From: Azospirillum sp. TSA2s
GTDB lineage: Bacteria; Pseudomonadota; Alphaproteobacteria; Azospirillales; Azospirillaceae
DNA length: 64,000 nt
Assembly (NCBI RefSeq): GCF_004923315.1
Contig: NZ_CP039648.1
Coordinates: forward strand, 124,001-188,000
Direction: 5' to 3'
Below, piece after piece: positions 17,022 through 27,479 of the stretch (positions are counted from its first letter, which is position 1; each line of letters begins with the position of its first letter). Both the position numbers and the translations under genes were made by a program. Below the pieces are notes generated by a model. That model was not told the DNA's origin. It worked only from the letters and a program-made list of their open reading frames with translations, and ran no database searches.

Positions 17022-17746
17022 CCGACACCATCTCCACCGCCCAGCCGCGTTACGCCCAGATCAAAGAGGCCATCCGCCGCCGCATCAGCTCCGGCGACTG
17101 GCCGGAAGGCTTCCAGATTCCGTCGGAGCACAAGCTGCTGGAGGAATTCTCGGTCAGCCGCATGACGGTCCACCGCGCGTTGCGCGACCTGACCGACGAG
17201 GGGCTGCTGACCCGTGTGCAGGGGCTGGGCACCTTCGTTGCCGAACGGCCCCCCAGCACCGACGTGGTGGAACTGCGCAGCATCGCCGACGAGATCGCCG
17301 AGCGCGGCAACGTCCATTCCTGCCGGGTGGAGCAATTGCTCGCAGTTACCGCCGATGCCGGTCTGGCCCGCCGCTTCAACCTGCCGGTCGGAGCGAGGCT
17401 GTTCCATTCCGTCGTCGTTCACAGCGAGAGCGACGTGCCGGTGCAACTTGAGGAACGCTGGGTCAATCCGGCGGTGGCGCCCGACTATCTGGAGCAGGAC
17501 TTCACCCGCCAGACGCCGGGCGAGTACCTGATCCGGCTGGAGTCCTCGCCGCAGGTGGAACACGTCATCGAAGCGGTGTCGCCGACGGCGGAGATCGCCC
17601 GGCTGCTCGACATTCCCGTCGCAGAGCCCTGCCTGCGCGTGACCCGCCGGACGTGGGTCCAGGGACGGGTGGTGACGGTGGCGATGCTCGTCCATCCCGG
17701 CAGCCGTTACCGGCTGGGGGCTAGGTTTCAGTTGCCGCCGCCTTGA
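17018..17746 (+). CDS. hutC: Histidine utilisation repressor HutC (GntR family)
   Basis: A 242-residue GntR/HutC regulator. The winged helix covers about residues 10-75 ([45 protein letters not shown]), followed by GTFVAE and a UTRA effector domain. The UTRA part includes [35 protein letters not shown] and a [21 protein letters not shown] segment. The ATG start is inside the hutI stop overlap. It most likely represses both arms of the hut cluster from the 15691-15720 site and is relieved by urocanate, as known for HutC proteins. Confidence 0.94.
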   Translation: MTDTISTAQPRYAQIKEAIRRRISSGDWPEGFQIPSEHKLLEEFSVSRMTVHRALRDLTDEGLLTRVQGLGTFVAERPPSTDVVELRSIADEIAERGNVHSCRVEQLLAVTADAGLARRFNLPVGARLFHSVVVHSESDVPVQLEERWVNPAVAPDYLEQDFTRQTPGEYLIRLESSPQVEHVIEAVSPTAEIARLLDIPVAEPCLRVTRRTWVQGRVVTVAMLVHPGSRYRLGARFQLPPP

Positions 17747-17754
17747 GGAGTTAG

Positions 17755-17866
17755 ACCCCCACCCTAACCCTCCCCCGCTGGGCGGGGGAGGGGACTGCCG
17801 CCACCCTCCCGTACAAGCGCTTGCTCCCTCCCCCGCCCAGCGGGGGAGGGTCGGGGTGGGGGCAAG
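17755..17866. repeat. GC-rich palindromic repeat, second family (hutC-hutU gap)
   Basis: CCTCCCCCGC-TGGG-CGGGGGAGG is followed by a 40-base spacer and a mirror copy (CCTCCCCCGCC-CAGC-GGGGGAGG). The outer edges CCCCCACCCTAACCC and GGTCGGGGTGGGGGC are also complementary. The element resembles those at 42034-42142 and 45731-45930 and lies inside the plus-strand hut operon. Confidence 0.8.
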
Positions 17867-17911
17867 AGTGAGCACCAAACGCACCCCCCTCCCACCAGGA
17901 GCCACCCACCC

Positions 17912-19594
<1,683 letters not shown>

Positions 19595-19605
19595 AGCGGG
19601 TGACG

Positions 19606-19767
19606 TGACTTCTCCCTCTCCCCCCGGGGAGAGGGAAGGGGCCCATGCGGAGCATGGGAAGGGTGAGGGTTGCGCAAGAAACCATGCGCTCTTAGATTCT
19701 TGACCTACCCCTCACCCTCCCCACGCCTGCGGCGTGGGTCCCCTCCCTCTCCCGGGGCGGGAGAGGG
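19606..19767. repeat. Repeat cluster and likely terminator after hutU
   Basis: Two GC hairpins flank a 110-base spacer: CCCTCTCC-CCCC-GGGGAGAGGG at about 19610-19630 and CCCTCTCCC-GGGGC-GGGAGAGGG at 19745-19767. The latter is followed by CATTTTCC on the plus strand. Between them lie short inverted repeats (CCCATGC-GGA-GCATGGG, CCCACGCC-TGC-GGCGTGGG). The position between the convergent hutU and beta-glucosidase genes fits a bidirectional stop for transcription. Confidence 0.6.
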
Positions 19768-19775
19768 CATTTTCC

Positions 19776-21104
19776 TCACGCCCCCCGGATCAGCTCCGAA
19801 TACCAGTGCGCGGACTCCTTCGGGATCCGCGCCTGGGTTTCGAAATCGACCCGGACGATGCCGAAGCGGGTGCCGTAGCCGCCGCCCCATTCGAAATTGT
19901 CCAGCAGCGACCAGACGAAATAGCCGCGCACGTCGGCGCCCAGCCCCTTCGCCTCCGCCATCGCGCCGATATAGGCCTGGAGGTAGGCCAGCCGCTCCGC
20001 ATCGACCACCCGACCGTCGGCGTCGGGCGTCTCCGCCGCCTTGGTGCCGTAGCCGTTCTCGGTGACGTAGATCGGCAACCGGTAACGCCGGGTCAGGTCG
20101 ACAAGCGTCTCGCGGAAACAGCCGGGGTCATAGGGCCAGTCGATGGCCGTCCGCTTCATCCCCGGCGGCGGCGACCCGAAGCCGAAGCCCCAGATCAGGC
20201 TGTCGTCCCGGCGCCCGTAGACCGGCGCATAATGATTCAGCCCGAACCAGTCCACCGGCCGGGCGATGCGCGCCATGTCGCCGGGCTGCACATACGGTTC
20301 GATGGCCTCGGCGATGCGGCGCGGATAGTGGGCCAGCAATTGCGCGTCGGGAAAGGCGCGGTTCCAATGCTCGTCGAACAGGGCCGCCGCCTCGACGTCC
20401 TCCGGCTTGTCGGTCTCCGGCCGCATCTGCTGGACGCTGTGCACCGCGCCGATGGAGGCCCCCGGCACCAGCGCCCGCAGCACATCCACCCCGGCGCCAT
20501 GGGCGAGGTTGACGTGGTGGATCGTCTTCAGGTGGGTGGCGCGGTCGGCGATGCTGGGCGCGCCCCAGCCGAAGGCCCAACCGAACAGGGTGAAGACCGA
20601 GAACTCGTTGAAGGTGGCCCAGCGCTTCACCCGGTCGCCATAGCGCCGCGCGCACAGCGCCGCATAGTCCTCGAACCAGCCCACGGCGTCCCGCGTGCCC
20701 CAGCCCCCCAGATCCTGCAAGGCTTGCGGCAGATCCCAGTGATAGAGGCAGAGCCAGGGCTCGATCCCCTTTTCCAGCAGCCGGTCGATCAGCCGGTCGT
20801 AGAAATCCAGCCCCTTTTCGTTCGGCGCCCCCCGCCCGCGTGGCAGCACCCGCGGCCAGGAGACGGAGAAGCGGTAGGCCTGCAAGCCCAGATCCGCCAT
20901 CAGGTCCACGTCCTGCGGCATCAGGTGGTAATGGTCGCAGGCGACGTCGCCGCTCTCGCCATTGTCGACGCGGCCCTTCAGCTTGCAGAAGCTGTCCCAG
21001 ATGCTGGGCGCCCGCCCATCGGCCTCGGCCCCGCCCTCGATCTGATAGGCGGAGGTCGAAGCGCCCCACAGGAAGTCTTTGGGAAAAACCGGACGTTCGG
21101 CCAT
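19776..21104 (-). CDS. Beta-glucosidase, glycoside hydrolase family 1
   Basis: A 442-residue GH1 enzyme with no signal peptide, so it acts on imported glucosides in the cytoplasm. The N-terminal signature FLWGASTSAYQIEGG and SWPRVLP are intact. The acid/base glutamate is Glu167 in WATFNEF and the nucleophile is the Glu of YVTENGYG. The usual motif is TFNEP, so Phe replaces the proline. The C-terminal GYFVWSLLDNFEWGGGYGTRFGI is canonical. It is transcribed alone; no sugar transporter is adjacent. Confidence 0.92.
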   Translation of the reverse strand: MAERPVFPKDFLWGASTSAYQIEGGAEADGRAPSIWDSFCKLKGRVDNGESGDVACDHYHLMPQDVDLMADLGLQAYRFSVSWPRVLPRGRGAPNEKGLDFYDRLIDRLLEKGIEPWLCLYHWDLPQALQDLGGWGTRDAVGWFEDYAALCARRYGDRVKRWATFNEFSVFTLFGWAFGWGAPSIADRATHLKTIHHVNLAHGAGVDVLRALVPGASIGAVHSVQQMRPETDKPEDVEAAALFDEHWNRAFPDAQLLAHYPRRIAEAIEPYVQPGDMARIARPVDWFGLNHYAPVYGRRDDSLIWGFGFGSPPPGMKRTAIDWPYDPGCFRETLVDLTRRYRLPIYVTENGYGTKAAETPDADGRVVDAERLAYLQAYIGAMAEAKGLGADVRGYFVWSLLDNFEWGGGYGTRFGIVRVDFETQARIPKESAHWYSELIRGA

Positions 21105-21306
21105 GACGGATCACCCGAATGGAGAGTGGTTGGATCCTACCCCTTTCCCGTCCGGGTGGAAGGGGCCAATCGTCGCTGCAACGGGTGGCGTGGGGCACCA
21201 CCATCCGTCGGGTAAAGCGTCACCATATCGCGGTCGACAGGACGGCGCGGCGCTCCTATGGTCACGCCGACCGGACGAGCGAATTCAAAAAGGGGATGGG
21301 CGCATC

Positions 21307-22332
21307 ATGGCGAAGAAGGACGGAGTCAACGGCAAGGGCGGCCAGTTCAGCGGGACGCCGGCCGACCGGCTGGTCCGGCTGTGGCGCAACAACGACGAAC
21401 GTTTCGGCGCCCTGCTGGACGAGGTGCTGGACGGCAACCGCCAGGGCGTGATCGAAGCCGCGCTGGGCAAGCTGCGCGAGGAGGAAGGCTACGACTTCAT
21501 GGACGAGGTCGAGGCCTTCTCCGAGACGGCGCAGAGCACCGACGAGCATGGGGACCCGACCCTGTCGACCCTGTTCTGGGTGGCGCTGGAGGTCGAGGGC
21601 CGGCTGGACGAGCCGCCGTCGGTCGATGCCATCGAACGCGCGCTCGATTCGGCCGGTCTGCTGGAAAAGGCGGCCGACATGCGGCTGCTGCCGCTGTGGC
21701 TCGATCCGGAACCGCTGTCCTACCTGGAGGCCGCCGACCGCCGCACCCTGCTGCGCCGCCTGATCGAGTCGCCCGAGGCGGCGGAAACCTTCATGCGCGA
21801 GCAGGATCTGGTCGCCGCCCCCGACGATATCGGCACCCGCCTCGTCGGCGTCGTCGGTCTGGTGATCGAGGAGGATGAGGAGCGGGAGGGCGAGGCGATG
21901 CCCGACCCGCTGAACCTCGGATTCTCCGGCGAGGGCGAGGAGATGGAGATCGACCCCATCGAGCAGGAGCGCATCCGCCAGTCGATGGCCGCCTTCGCCG
22001 AGGCGGTCGCCACCGCCGACCCGCGGGTGAAGCGCTGCGAGCCGGTCGGCGGGCTGAACGACCTGCTGGACTTCACCGCCGAGGGCGTCTGGCCGGACGA
22101 CACCGTGGCCAGCTTCGACGAGATCAACGACTTCCTCGACATCGCCGGCAACGAGACCGGCGACGGCATCCTCGACGTGACGGCGGAGCAGACGCCGGAG
22201 GGCTTGCAGGTGCGCGCCTACAACTCCGACGGCGTGCTGCTGGACGAGCGCAGCTTCGACCTGACCGGTGACCGGGCGGAAGAGGCGCTGGTCCTGATGA
22301 AGCGCCGCTGCCGCCGCGTCAGTGAGGGGTAA
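21307..22332 (+). CDS. Acidic protein of unknown function
   Basis: A 341-residue protein starting MAKKDGVNGKGGQFSG. The first part is a short basic N-terminus, then a helical region (LVRLWRNNDERFGALLDEVL). An acidic linker (EEDEEREGE) sits near residue 185 and a compact C-terminal part ends LLDERSFDLTGDRAEEALVLMKRRCRRV. No signal peptide, membrane segment or known catalytic motif is visible. It stands alone between a minus-strand glucosidase and a minus-strand fusion gene. The start has GGGGATGGG about five to nine bases upstream. No family assigned. Confidence 0.75.
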   Translation: MAKKDGVNGKGGQFSGTPADRLVRLWRNNDERFGALLDEVLDGNRQGVIEAALGKLREEEGYDFMDEVEAFSETAQSTDEHGDPTLSTLFWVALEVEGRLDEPPSVDAIERALDSAGLLEKAADMRLLPLWLDPEPLSYLEAADRRTLLRRLIESPEAAETFMREQDLVAAPDDIGTRLVGVVGLVIEEDEEREGEAMPDPLNLGFSGEGEEMEIDPIEQERIRQSMAAFAEAVATADPRVKRCEPVGGLNDLLDFTAEGVWPDDTVASFDEINDFLDIAGNETGDGILDVTAEQTPEGLQVRAYNSDGVLLDERSFDLTGDRAEEALVLMKRRCRRVSEG

Positions 22333-22351
22333 TCCGCCTCTCTCCGCCCTC

Positions 22352-23746
22352 TCAACTCATCTCCTCCAGCCGCAGGGGCTTTTCCACCAGCAGGCGGAAA
22401 CGGCCCCGGCCGGTCTTCTCGATGCGCAGGGGGCCGCGGCGGTCGGCCAGCCGGCGTTGCAGCAGGATCAGCCGCGCTTCCAGGTTCTCGGCGAGGTCGG
22501 GCAGCGGGATGTCGGGCGCCAGCCGCAGTTCGCGGTTGGTGAAGTCGGTGCGGCCCAGCGTGGTATGGTCGCGCACCAGCTTCCACAGGATGGCGCCGGC
22601 CACCCCCTTGATCAGGTAATCATGGTCGAGGAAGACGCTATCGTCGCAGGCGTAATGGCGCACGGTGATCGGATCGCCGATTGCCGGCGCTCCGGCAACC
22701 GGAGCCGGCGCCTCTTCGGCCTCCGCGCCATGGGCCGGCGGCAGGCCGCGCATCAGCGCACCCAGCTGCGCGGCCAGCGTCGCCAGCGCGTCCTCGTCGT
22801 CATAGGTGAAGCGCATCTCCTGCGGGCTTTCCACGAACAACACGCCGGCCAGTTCGCCACGCTCCCCGCACGCCCCCTGATGCGCCGGGTTATGCGCCAG
22901 GATCGGCACTGCCAGTTGGCTGTGCGGCCGGTCCAGACCGGGGAAGGGGATCTCGCGCAAGAGGCCCGCTGCCGTCCCCTCCCGCATCGCCATGCTGTAG
23001 GCGACGTCGGTGGTCATGTGGGTGATGCGGATCGGCACCCGTTCGCGCGCCGCCATGCCGATCACCCCGTCGCCGGGCGCCACCTCCCACCCGATGCCGC
23101 TGCCGCGGCTTGAGGCCTCATAGCCCAGCGCTGCGACAGTGAACAGCCGGCCGCTGGCGGCGTCGGGCAGCAGGATCAGCGCATGCTCCACCCCGAACAG
23201 ATCGCGCAAGGCGGCGATGGCGCGGTCGAGCAGGTCGGACAGGTCTGCGGCGCCGCGCAACCCCTCGCAGGCGCGCCGGACCGCCGACAACAGGCTGCGC
23301 GGCCGGACCGGGGCGGGCAGGGGACGGCCGCCGGCGACCGCCTCGATCGCCACCACCCGGAACAGGTCGGCGCCGCGCAAGCGGAACACCTCCGCCATCC
23401 CGACATGGGAGGCGATGCCCGACAGCTTCGCCTTCATGCTCTCGAACAGCGGCCCGTCCGTCTCGGTGCGCAGATAGGCCAGCCGCAGCCGGTACTGCGC
23501 CCCGGTGGACGGGTCGATCACCTCCAGTTGCGCGTCCGGATTGGCCAGGATGTTGGCGCGCGTCTTGTTGAAGAACTGATAGGAGAGGGCGATGTGGCCT
23601 GGATCGACGTAATGGACCTGCGACAGTTGCGACACGTTCGGCGTCCCGTCTTCGGCCGCCGTGGCGATGGTGCCGGGGATCACGCCCTCCAGGCAGGTCC
23701 GGATGGCGTCCAGGGTAAGATCGTCATGGGGCAGGGGGCTGTTCAT
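22352..23746 (-). CDS. Split-barrel flavin-binding/GAF fusion protein
   Basis: A 464-residue fusion. Residues 1-130 look like the pyridoxamine 5'-phosphate oxidase (FMN-binding split barrel) fold: GVIPGTIATAAEDGTPNVSQLSQVHYVDPGHIALSYQFFNKTRANILANP. Residues about 150-330 form a GAF domain (CEGLRGAADLSDLLDRAIAAL, VEHALILLPD, AGVLFVESPQEMRF). The last 100 residues (HYACDDSVFLDHDYLIKGVAGAILWKLV) resemble a winged-helix output region of transcriptional regulators. A sensor role for a small ligand or redox state with flavin is plausible. It overlaps the next gene's stop by four bases. The domain order is seen; the function is inferred. Confidence 0.72.
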   Translation of the reverse strand: MNSPLPHDDLTLDAIRTCLEGVIPGTIATAAEDGTPNVSQLSQVHYVDPGHIALSYQFFNKTRANILANPDAQLEVIDPSTGAQYRLRLAYLRTETDGPLFESMKAKLSGIASHVGMAEVFRLRGADLFRVVAIEAVAGGRPLPAPVRPRSLLSAVRRACEGLRGAADLSDLLDRAIAALRDLFGVEHALILLPDAASGRLFTVAALGYEASSRGSGIGWEVAPGDGVIGMAARERVPIRITHMTTDVAYSMAMREGTAAGLLREIPFPGLDRPHSQLAVPILAHNPAHQGACGERGELAGVLFVESPQEMRFTYDDEDALATLAAQLGALMRGLPPAHGAEAEEAPAPVAGAPAIGDPITVRHYACDDSVFLDHDYLIKGVAGAILWKLVRDHTTLGRTDFTNRELRLAPDIPLPDLAENLEARLILLQRRLADRRGPLRIEKTGRGRFRLLVEKPLRLEEMS

Positions 23747-24228
23747 GCCGGAATCCGCTCGCCGGCCTTTGGTCCCGGCGTCTGGTCGAAGACCGCGGCG
23801 GGGTCCAGATGCAGCGCCACCAGATCGCTCGGATCGAACTCCATCACCGCCCGGACGAAGGCTTCCGTGAATCCCATCCCGGCCAGCTCTGCGATGAAAC
23901 CGTCGATGTAGGGACCGGGCAGCGCCGCCTCTTCCACCGTCAGCGCCGCCACGGTGGCAGCGTCGTCCTTGATCTGAATGGACCGGTGGGTGCTGGGTTC
24001 GGTGAAGACCACGGCCAGCCGCCCGGTCTCGGCGACGGCGGCGACCAGCGCGGCGTTGGCGCGCCCGTCGATCAGCACGGTCAACCGCTCGCCGCCCGGC
24101 GACACCCGCGCCGCCACGGCTCTGGCCACCAGCGGGCGCCCGTCGCGGTCACTGGTCGCAACATTGACGCTGAGGCTGCGGTCCAGGAAGTGCCGGACCG
24201 TCTCGTCCAAACCCCTCACCTGCCGCAT
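23743..24228 (-). CDS. Pyridoxamine 5'-phosphate oxidase-family protein
   Basis: A 161-residue single split-barrel protein. LSVNVATSDRDGRPLVARAVAARVSPGG and LTVLIDGRANAALVAAVAETGRLAVVFTEPSTHRSIQIKD fit the family, which includes FMN enzymes and heme-binding relatives. It is the first gene of a two-gene unit with the split-barrel/GAF fusion, overlapping by ATGA. Two proteins of the same fold next to each other suggest that one acts on, or senses the state of, the other's cofactor; this is inference. Confidence 0.75.
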   Translation of the reverse strand: MRQVRGLDETVRHFLDRSLSVNVATSDRDGRPLVARAVAARVSPGGERLTVLIDGRANAALVAAVAETGRLAVVFTEPSTHRSIQIKDDAATVAALTVEEAALPGPYIDGFIAELAGMGFTEAFVRAVMEFDPSDLVALHLDPAAVFDQTPGPKAGERIPA

Positions 24229-24338
24229 GTTCCGCCGCTCCGCATTGCCGACCAGCCGTCAGCATAGCGCTGCTGCCGGCCCGGCGGCAAACCAACCGAA
24301 GGACGTCATCCATCGGCGAAGCTTGCGGCGGAGCCTGT

Positions 24339-25409
24339 TCAGGCCCCCGGCGCCACCACGAAACAGGCCATGCCGATGTTGACCAGTCCGCTGCAGGCGT
24401 TGGCGGCATCCTGCTGCGACAGGCCGGACAGGCGGGCGCGATAGAGCGGACCGGTCTGGGTATCCACCGCCTGGACGACCCGTTGCGAACGCGACAGTAC
24501 CGGCATGGAATTGCGGGCGCGGTCGATCACGCGCTGGCTGTCGTCGGGCGAGCGGAAGGCGCCGAGCTGCACCGTCCACACCCCGCCGCCGGCGGTCGCC
24601 GCCCCGCTCATCGTCGCCACCGGACGCGGCGCCGGCGCATCCGGAGTCGAGGTATCGGGCGCCACCACCCGCACCGCCGGTGCCGGCGTCGGTGCAGGAG
24701 CCGGCAGGGCGGCCACGGCGATCGGCGGCCGACTCGCCGCCGGGCGGCTGCTGGCGGGAGGGGTGTAGGACGGCGCCGGATTGACCGGGGCCGAATAGGA
24801 GGAGGACGGCCGGGCGTAGGGCGAACCGTAATCCGGCGGCGAATCGGAGGACGGCGCGCTGACCAGCACGATGTCGGCGCCGTTGGGCGCCGGGGTGCGG
24901 TTCAGCCGCGGCCCGACCGACGCGATGTAGCGGCGCGTCTCGCCCGGCAGGCCGCGCTTGCCGGCCAGATAGTCGCCGTAACAGCCGGGACCGCAGTTGT
25001 AGGCGCCGAGGAAGCCCGGCGCGCCGAACAGGTTGTACATCTCGCGCAGATACGCGGTGCCGGCGATGATGTTGTCATGCGGATCGAAGGGGTCGGAGCC
25101 CAGATTGTGCTTGCGCCGCATTTCGTCGTAGGTCGCCGGCATCACCTGCATCAGCCCCATGGCGCCGGCCTTGCTGACGATGGGCTTGCCGTTGACGGTG
25201 GTGCGCCCGCCGCTTTCCTGGCGGATGACCTCGCGGATCCACAGCTCCGGCATGTCGAAGCGCTTGGAGGCTTCCGCGACATGCGCGTCGATTTCCTCCG
25301 GCGAGGCGACGCGATGTGTGCCCCCGCCGCTGGCGCAGGCGCTCAGCAGGGCGGTCAAGGCGGCGCAGGTCAGCAACGGCTTCAGGCGACGCACGGAACC
25401 CCCGGTCAT
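24339..25409 (-). CDS. Lipoprotein lytic transglycosylase with C-terminal SPOR domain
   Basis: A 356-residue cell-envelope protein. A lipoprotein signal is visible (hydrophobic CAALTALL, lipobox LSAC before ASGGG). The soluble lytic transglycosylase (SLT) domain follows, with the catalytic Glu in IREVIRQESGGR, then KAGAMGLMQVMPATYDEM and GAYNCGPGCYGDYLAGKRGLPGETRRYIASV. A long Pro/Ala/Ser linker leads to a SPOR domain (WTVQLGAFRSPDDSQRVID), which binds denuded septal glycan. It should therefore cleave peptidoglycan near division sites. It is transcribed alone. Confidence 0.9.
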   Translation of the reverse strand: MTGGSVRRLKPLLTCAALTALLSACASGGGTHRVASPEEIDAHVAEASKRFDMPELWIREVIRQESGGRTTVNGKPIVSKAGAMGLMQVMPATYDEMRRKHNLGSDPFDPHDNIIAGTAYLREMYNLFGAPGFLGAYNCGPGCYGDYLAGKRGLPGETRRYIASVGPRLNRTPAPNGADIVLVSAPSSDSPPDYGSPYARPSSSYSAPVNPAPSYTPPASSRPAASRPPIAVAALPAPAPTPAPAVRVVAPDTSTPDAPAPRPVATMSGAATAGGGVWTVQLGAFRSPDDSQRVIDRARNSMPVLSRSQRVVQAVDTQTGPLYRARLSGLSQQDAANACSGLVNIGMACFVVAPGA

Positions 25410-25626
25410 CGTTCAGTTCAACTTTAGGATAAGCCCGATTTGGAGGTAGAGACCTTTGCACATTCCCGGCCCGCCGTAAACCGTCCCAGCTGTGACCTTC
25501 GACGCGGCCGGAGAGCGCGAGAGGGGAGGGAGCTTCCAATCCTTCGGACGGACAAGCGGCCGTCCGGGTATCTGCCGTCCGGCGCGGCCTATGCCGGGAT
25601 TTCCCTTGCCTGGGTTTAAAGGGCGA

Positions 25627-26085
25627 TCAGCTCTCGCGATCGTCGTCGGGGTCGCGGCGGGTGGTGAGTTCGCGCATCAGCCGTTCCTTGGCGGTCTTGC
25701 GGCTCGGCCTGCTGCCGCCACGCCCGAACAAGCCGCCTCTCAGCCCGCCGAGCAGGCCGCCGGCTTTCGGCTCCTCCTCCGGCTCCTCGGCCATCTGGGC
25801 GCGTTCCGCCTCGCGCCGGGCCAGCATGGCGGCCCGGTCGACCAGCGGGTTGCGCAGCCGGTGCGGCAGCGCCCTGAAGGCGAGGTTGGCGCGTTCCAGG
25901 TCGGCCAGATCCTCGGTGGAGCGGGCGATGCGCAGCGCCACCCGCAGCAGGTCGAGTCGCCACGCATCCTCCGGCGCATGCTGCAGCGTCTCCGCCGCCG
26001 CCAGCAGGGTATCCAGCCCCTTGCCGGTCAGCGCGCTGGTGGATCGTTCGCTGCTGGATTTATCGGTGTCGCGGTCCCGTCCCAT
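25627..26085 (-). CDS. Small helical protein of unknown function
   Basis: A 152-residue polar protein beginning MGRDRDTDKSSSERSTSALTGKG. The middle is helical (LDTLLAAAETLQHAPEDAWRLDLLRVALRIARSTEDLADLERANLAFRALPHRL). The tail combines an EEPEEEP run with GGLLGGLRGGLFGRGG and ends basic. No family recognised. The first in-frame start upstream (26169) has no ribosome binding site; the chosen ATG also has only a weak GGA. It could be a regulatory or scaffold protein. Confidence 0.6.
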   Translation of the reverse strand: MGRDRDTDKSSSERSTSALTGKGLDTLLAAAETLQHAPEDAWRLDLLRVALRIARSTEDLADLERANLAFRALPHRLRNPLVDRAAMLARREAERAQMAEEPEEEPKAGGLLGGLRGGLFGRGGSRPSRKTAKERLMRELTTRRDPDDDRES

Positions 26086-26190
26086 TCCGTCATCATTGCT
26101 GTCGCGCTGAAGGCGGACTTTAGGACGGCTCGACAGGATTTGTCTGCCCCCATGCGGAGACCACACCATTCGGGTGGGGGAGGGAACTGG

Positions 26191-26973
26191 TCAGGCGGCG
26201 TCCGCCAACCGGTGCAGGGCCGCATCGGGGATCGACTCGTCGACCACCTTCGCGGCCCCGGCGATCACTGCCAGCTTGGTGCCGAAGGCTTCCTTGTTGC
26301 GGACTACGGCGATGCGGGCGGGGCCATTTTCCAGCTGCGCGATGTCGAAGAACTTGGTGACTGCGGCGGCGATGGCGGTGGGATGGTTGGCGACGGGTTC
26401 GAACACCGCCTTATGGCCGTTGGCGCTGACCAGGGCCGCGACGTGCCAGGGGGTGTTGGAGGCACCGAGGACCTCGACATCCTTCGCCACCCGATCCCGC
26501 GAGAAGACGGTAACCAGCCGATCGTACAGTCGCTCCGTCGCGTCCTGCTGTCGCCTTTCCGCCAGTTTGAACGAGGTCAGTTGCACCGCCTCTTGGGAAC
26601 AGGCGGCAATCGTCGCCACCGCCCCGGCGAGTTGCCGGCGGGCAACCTCCATCAGGAAGAAGTCGCGATGGTCGAAGGACACTCCGGCCCGCTCCGCCAC
26701 CCTGGGTGCCCAGCGGGCGAACAGGGGAGCGGCTCCCATCAGGTCCGCCTCCTGGCGGCCGAGTCCCATGTCGGAGACGAGAAAGCGGTCGGCGGAAGAG
26801 CCGCTGCCGCCGCCGACCGCCGTGACGCGGACGACGACCATCGAGCCGCCCGGATACATGACCGGCGTGCGCAGGTACGACGCATCCTCATCGTGGCGGA
26901 CGGCACTCAGCGTGCGAGCGGCCTCATCCACGATCTTCCGGAAGAGTGTGCTTTTGTCGTCCACCCCGATCAT
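26191..26973 (-). CDS. Unknown protein, DUF1828-like N-terminal pattern
   Basis: A 260-residue protein beginning MIGVDDKSTLFRKIVDEAAR. The region TPVMYPGGSMVVVRVTAV followed by DRFLVSDMGLG recalls DUF1828 proteins (a 'good-residue D-DG' pattern, seen in accessory two-gene modules), but the match is only suggestive. The rest is alpha/beta with VAALVSANGHKAVFEPVANH and FDIAQLENGPARIAVVRN. The ATG start overlaps the stop of the upstream gene (ATGA) with GGAAGG just before it; a GTG eight codons earlier lacks such a site. The pair may be an accessory defence or toxin-type module, unproven. Confidence 0.6.
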   Translation of the reverse strand: MIGVDDKSTLFRKIVDEAARTLSAVRHDEDASYLRTPVMYPGGSMVVVRVTAVGGGSGSSADRFLVSDMGLGRQEADLMGAAPLFARWAPRVAERAGVSFDHRDFFLMEVARRQLAGAVATIAACSQEAVQLTSFKLAERRQQDATERLYDRLVTVFSRDRVAKDVEVLGASNTPWHVAALVSANGHKAVFEPVANHPTAIAAAVTKFFDIAQLENGPARIAVVRNKEAFGTKLAVIAGAAKVVDESIPDAALHRLADAA

Positions 26974-27479
26974 AGCCTTCCAAGCCTCGGTTCCCACGGT
27001 GGCACCGGGAATGCTTCCATGCCTTGGATGTTGAACAGCTGGCCTGCCAGAACTGTCAAGTCGCGGAAGGACGCCGGTTCATCGGTCAGCGGCTCCGCAA
27101 CCGGCAAATTCTCCCCGAATATTCGCTGGAAGCCAAGTGGCCAGTTCAGCGCAAACGGATGGTGATGACTACCCTCGATCACCATCAGCCGCAGATGCGC
27201 CGGTCCGATGTTCTTATTGCCGTGGGGTGATTCCGGCCGCCAATCCAGCCTCGCCACCGCACCGCGCCGCCACCCTGGCGCCAGCCATTCCAGTTGAAAG
27301 GTCACCCGCCGGTCCGGGATCTCACGAATGCACTGACTGCGCAGCCACAGCCCTTCCATCGTTACCCCGTCGATGTCCAGGGCGCAAACGGCACGGAACT
27401 GGTCATCGTGTGCGCCCCACCTTGCCGGTGTGGCGAGCCGCTTCGTTGCGGCGATCAGGTCTGGAAGGCGAGCGGACAT
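26970..27479 (-). CDS. Unknown protein, first gene of a two-gene accessory module
   Basis: A 169-residue protein beginning MSARLPDLIAATKRLATPARWG. It is rich in Trp and His (LEWLAPGWRRGAVARLDWRPESPHGNKN, GSHHHPFALNWPLGFQRIF). No family recognised. It is translationally coupled to the next gene by ATGA. The upstream 60 bases (27485-27545) are strikingly AT-rich for this window (run of six T, TGCGAATTC), as is common for genes acquired by transfer. Confidence 0.6.
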   Translation of the reverse strand: MSARLPDLIAATKRLATPARWGAHDDQFRAVCALDIDGVTMEGLWLRSQCIREIPDRRVTFQLEWLAPGWRRGAVARLDWRPESPHGNKNIGPAHLRLMVIEGSHHHPFALNWPLGFQRIFGENLPVAEPLTDEPASFRDLTVLAGQLFNIQGMEAFPVPPWEPRLGRL

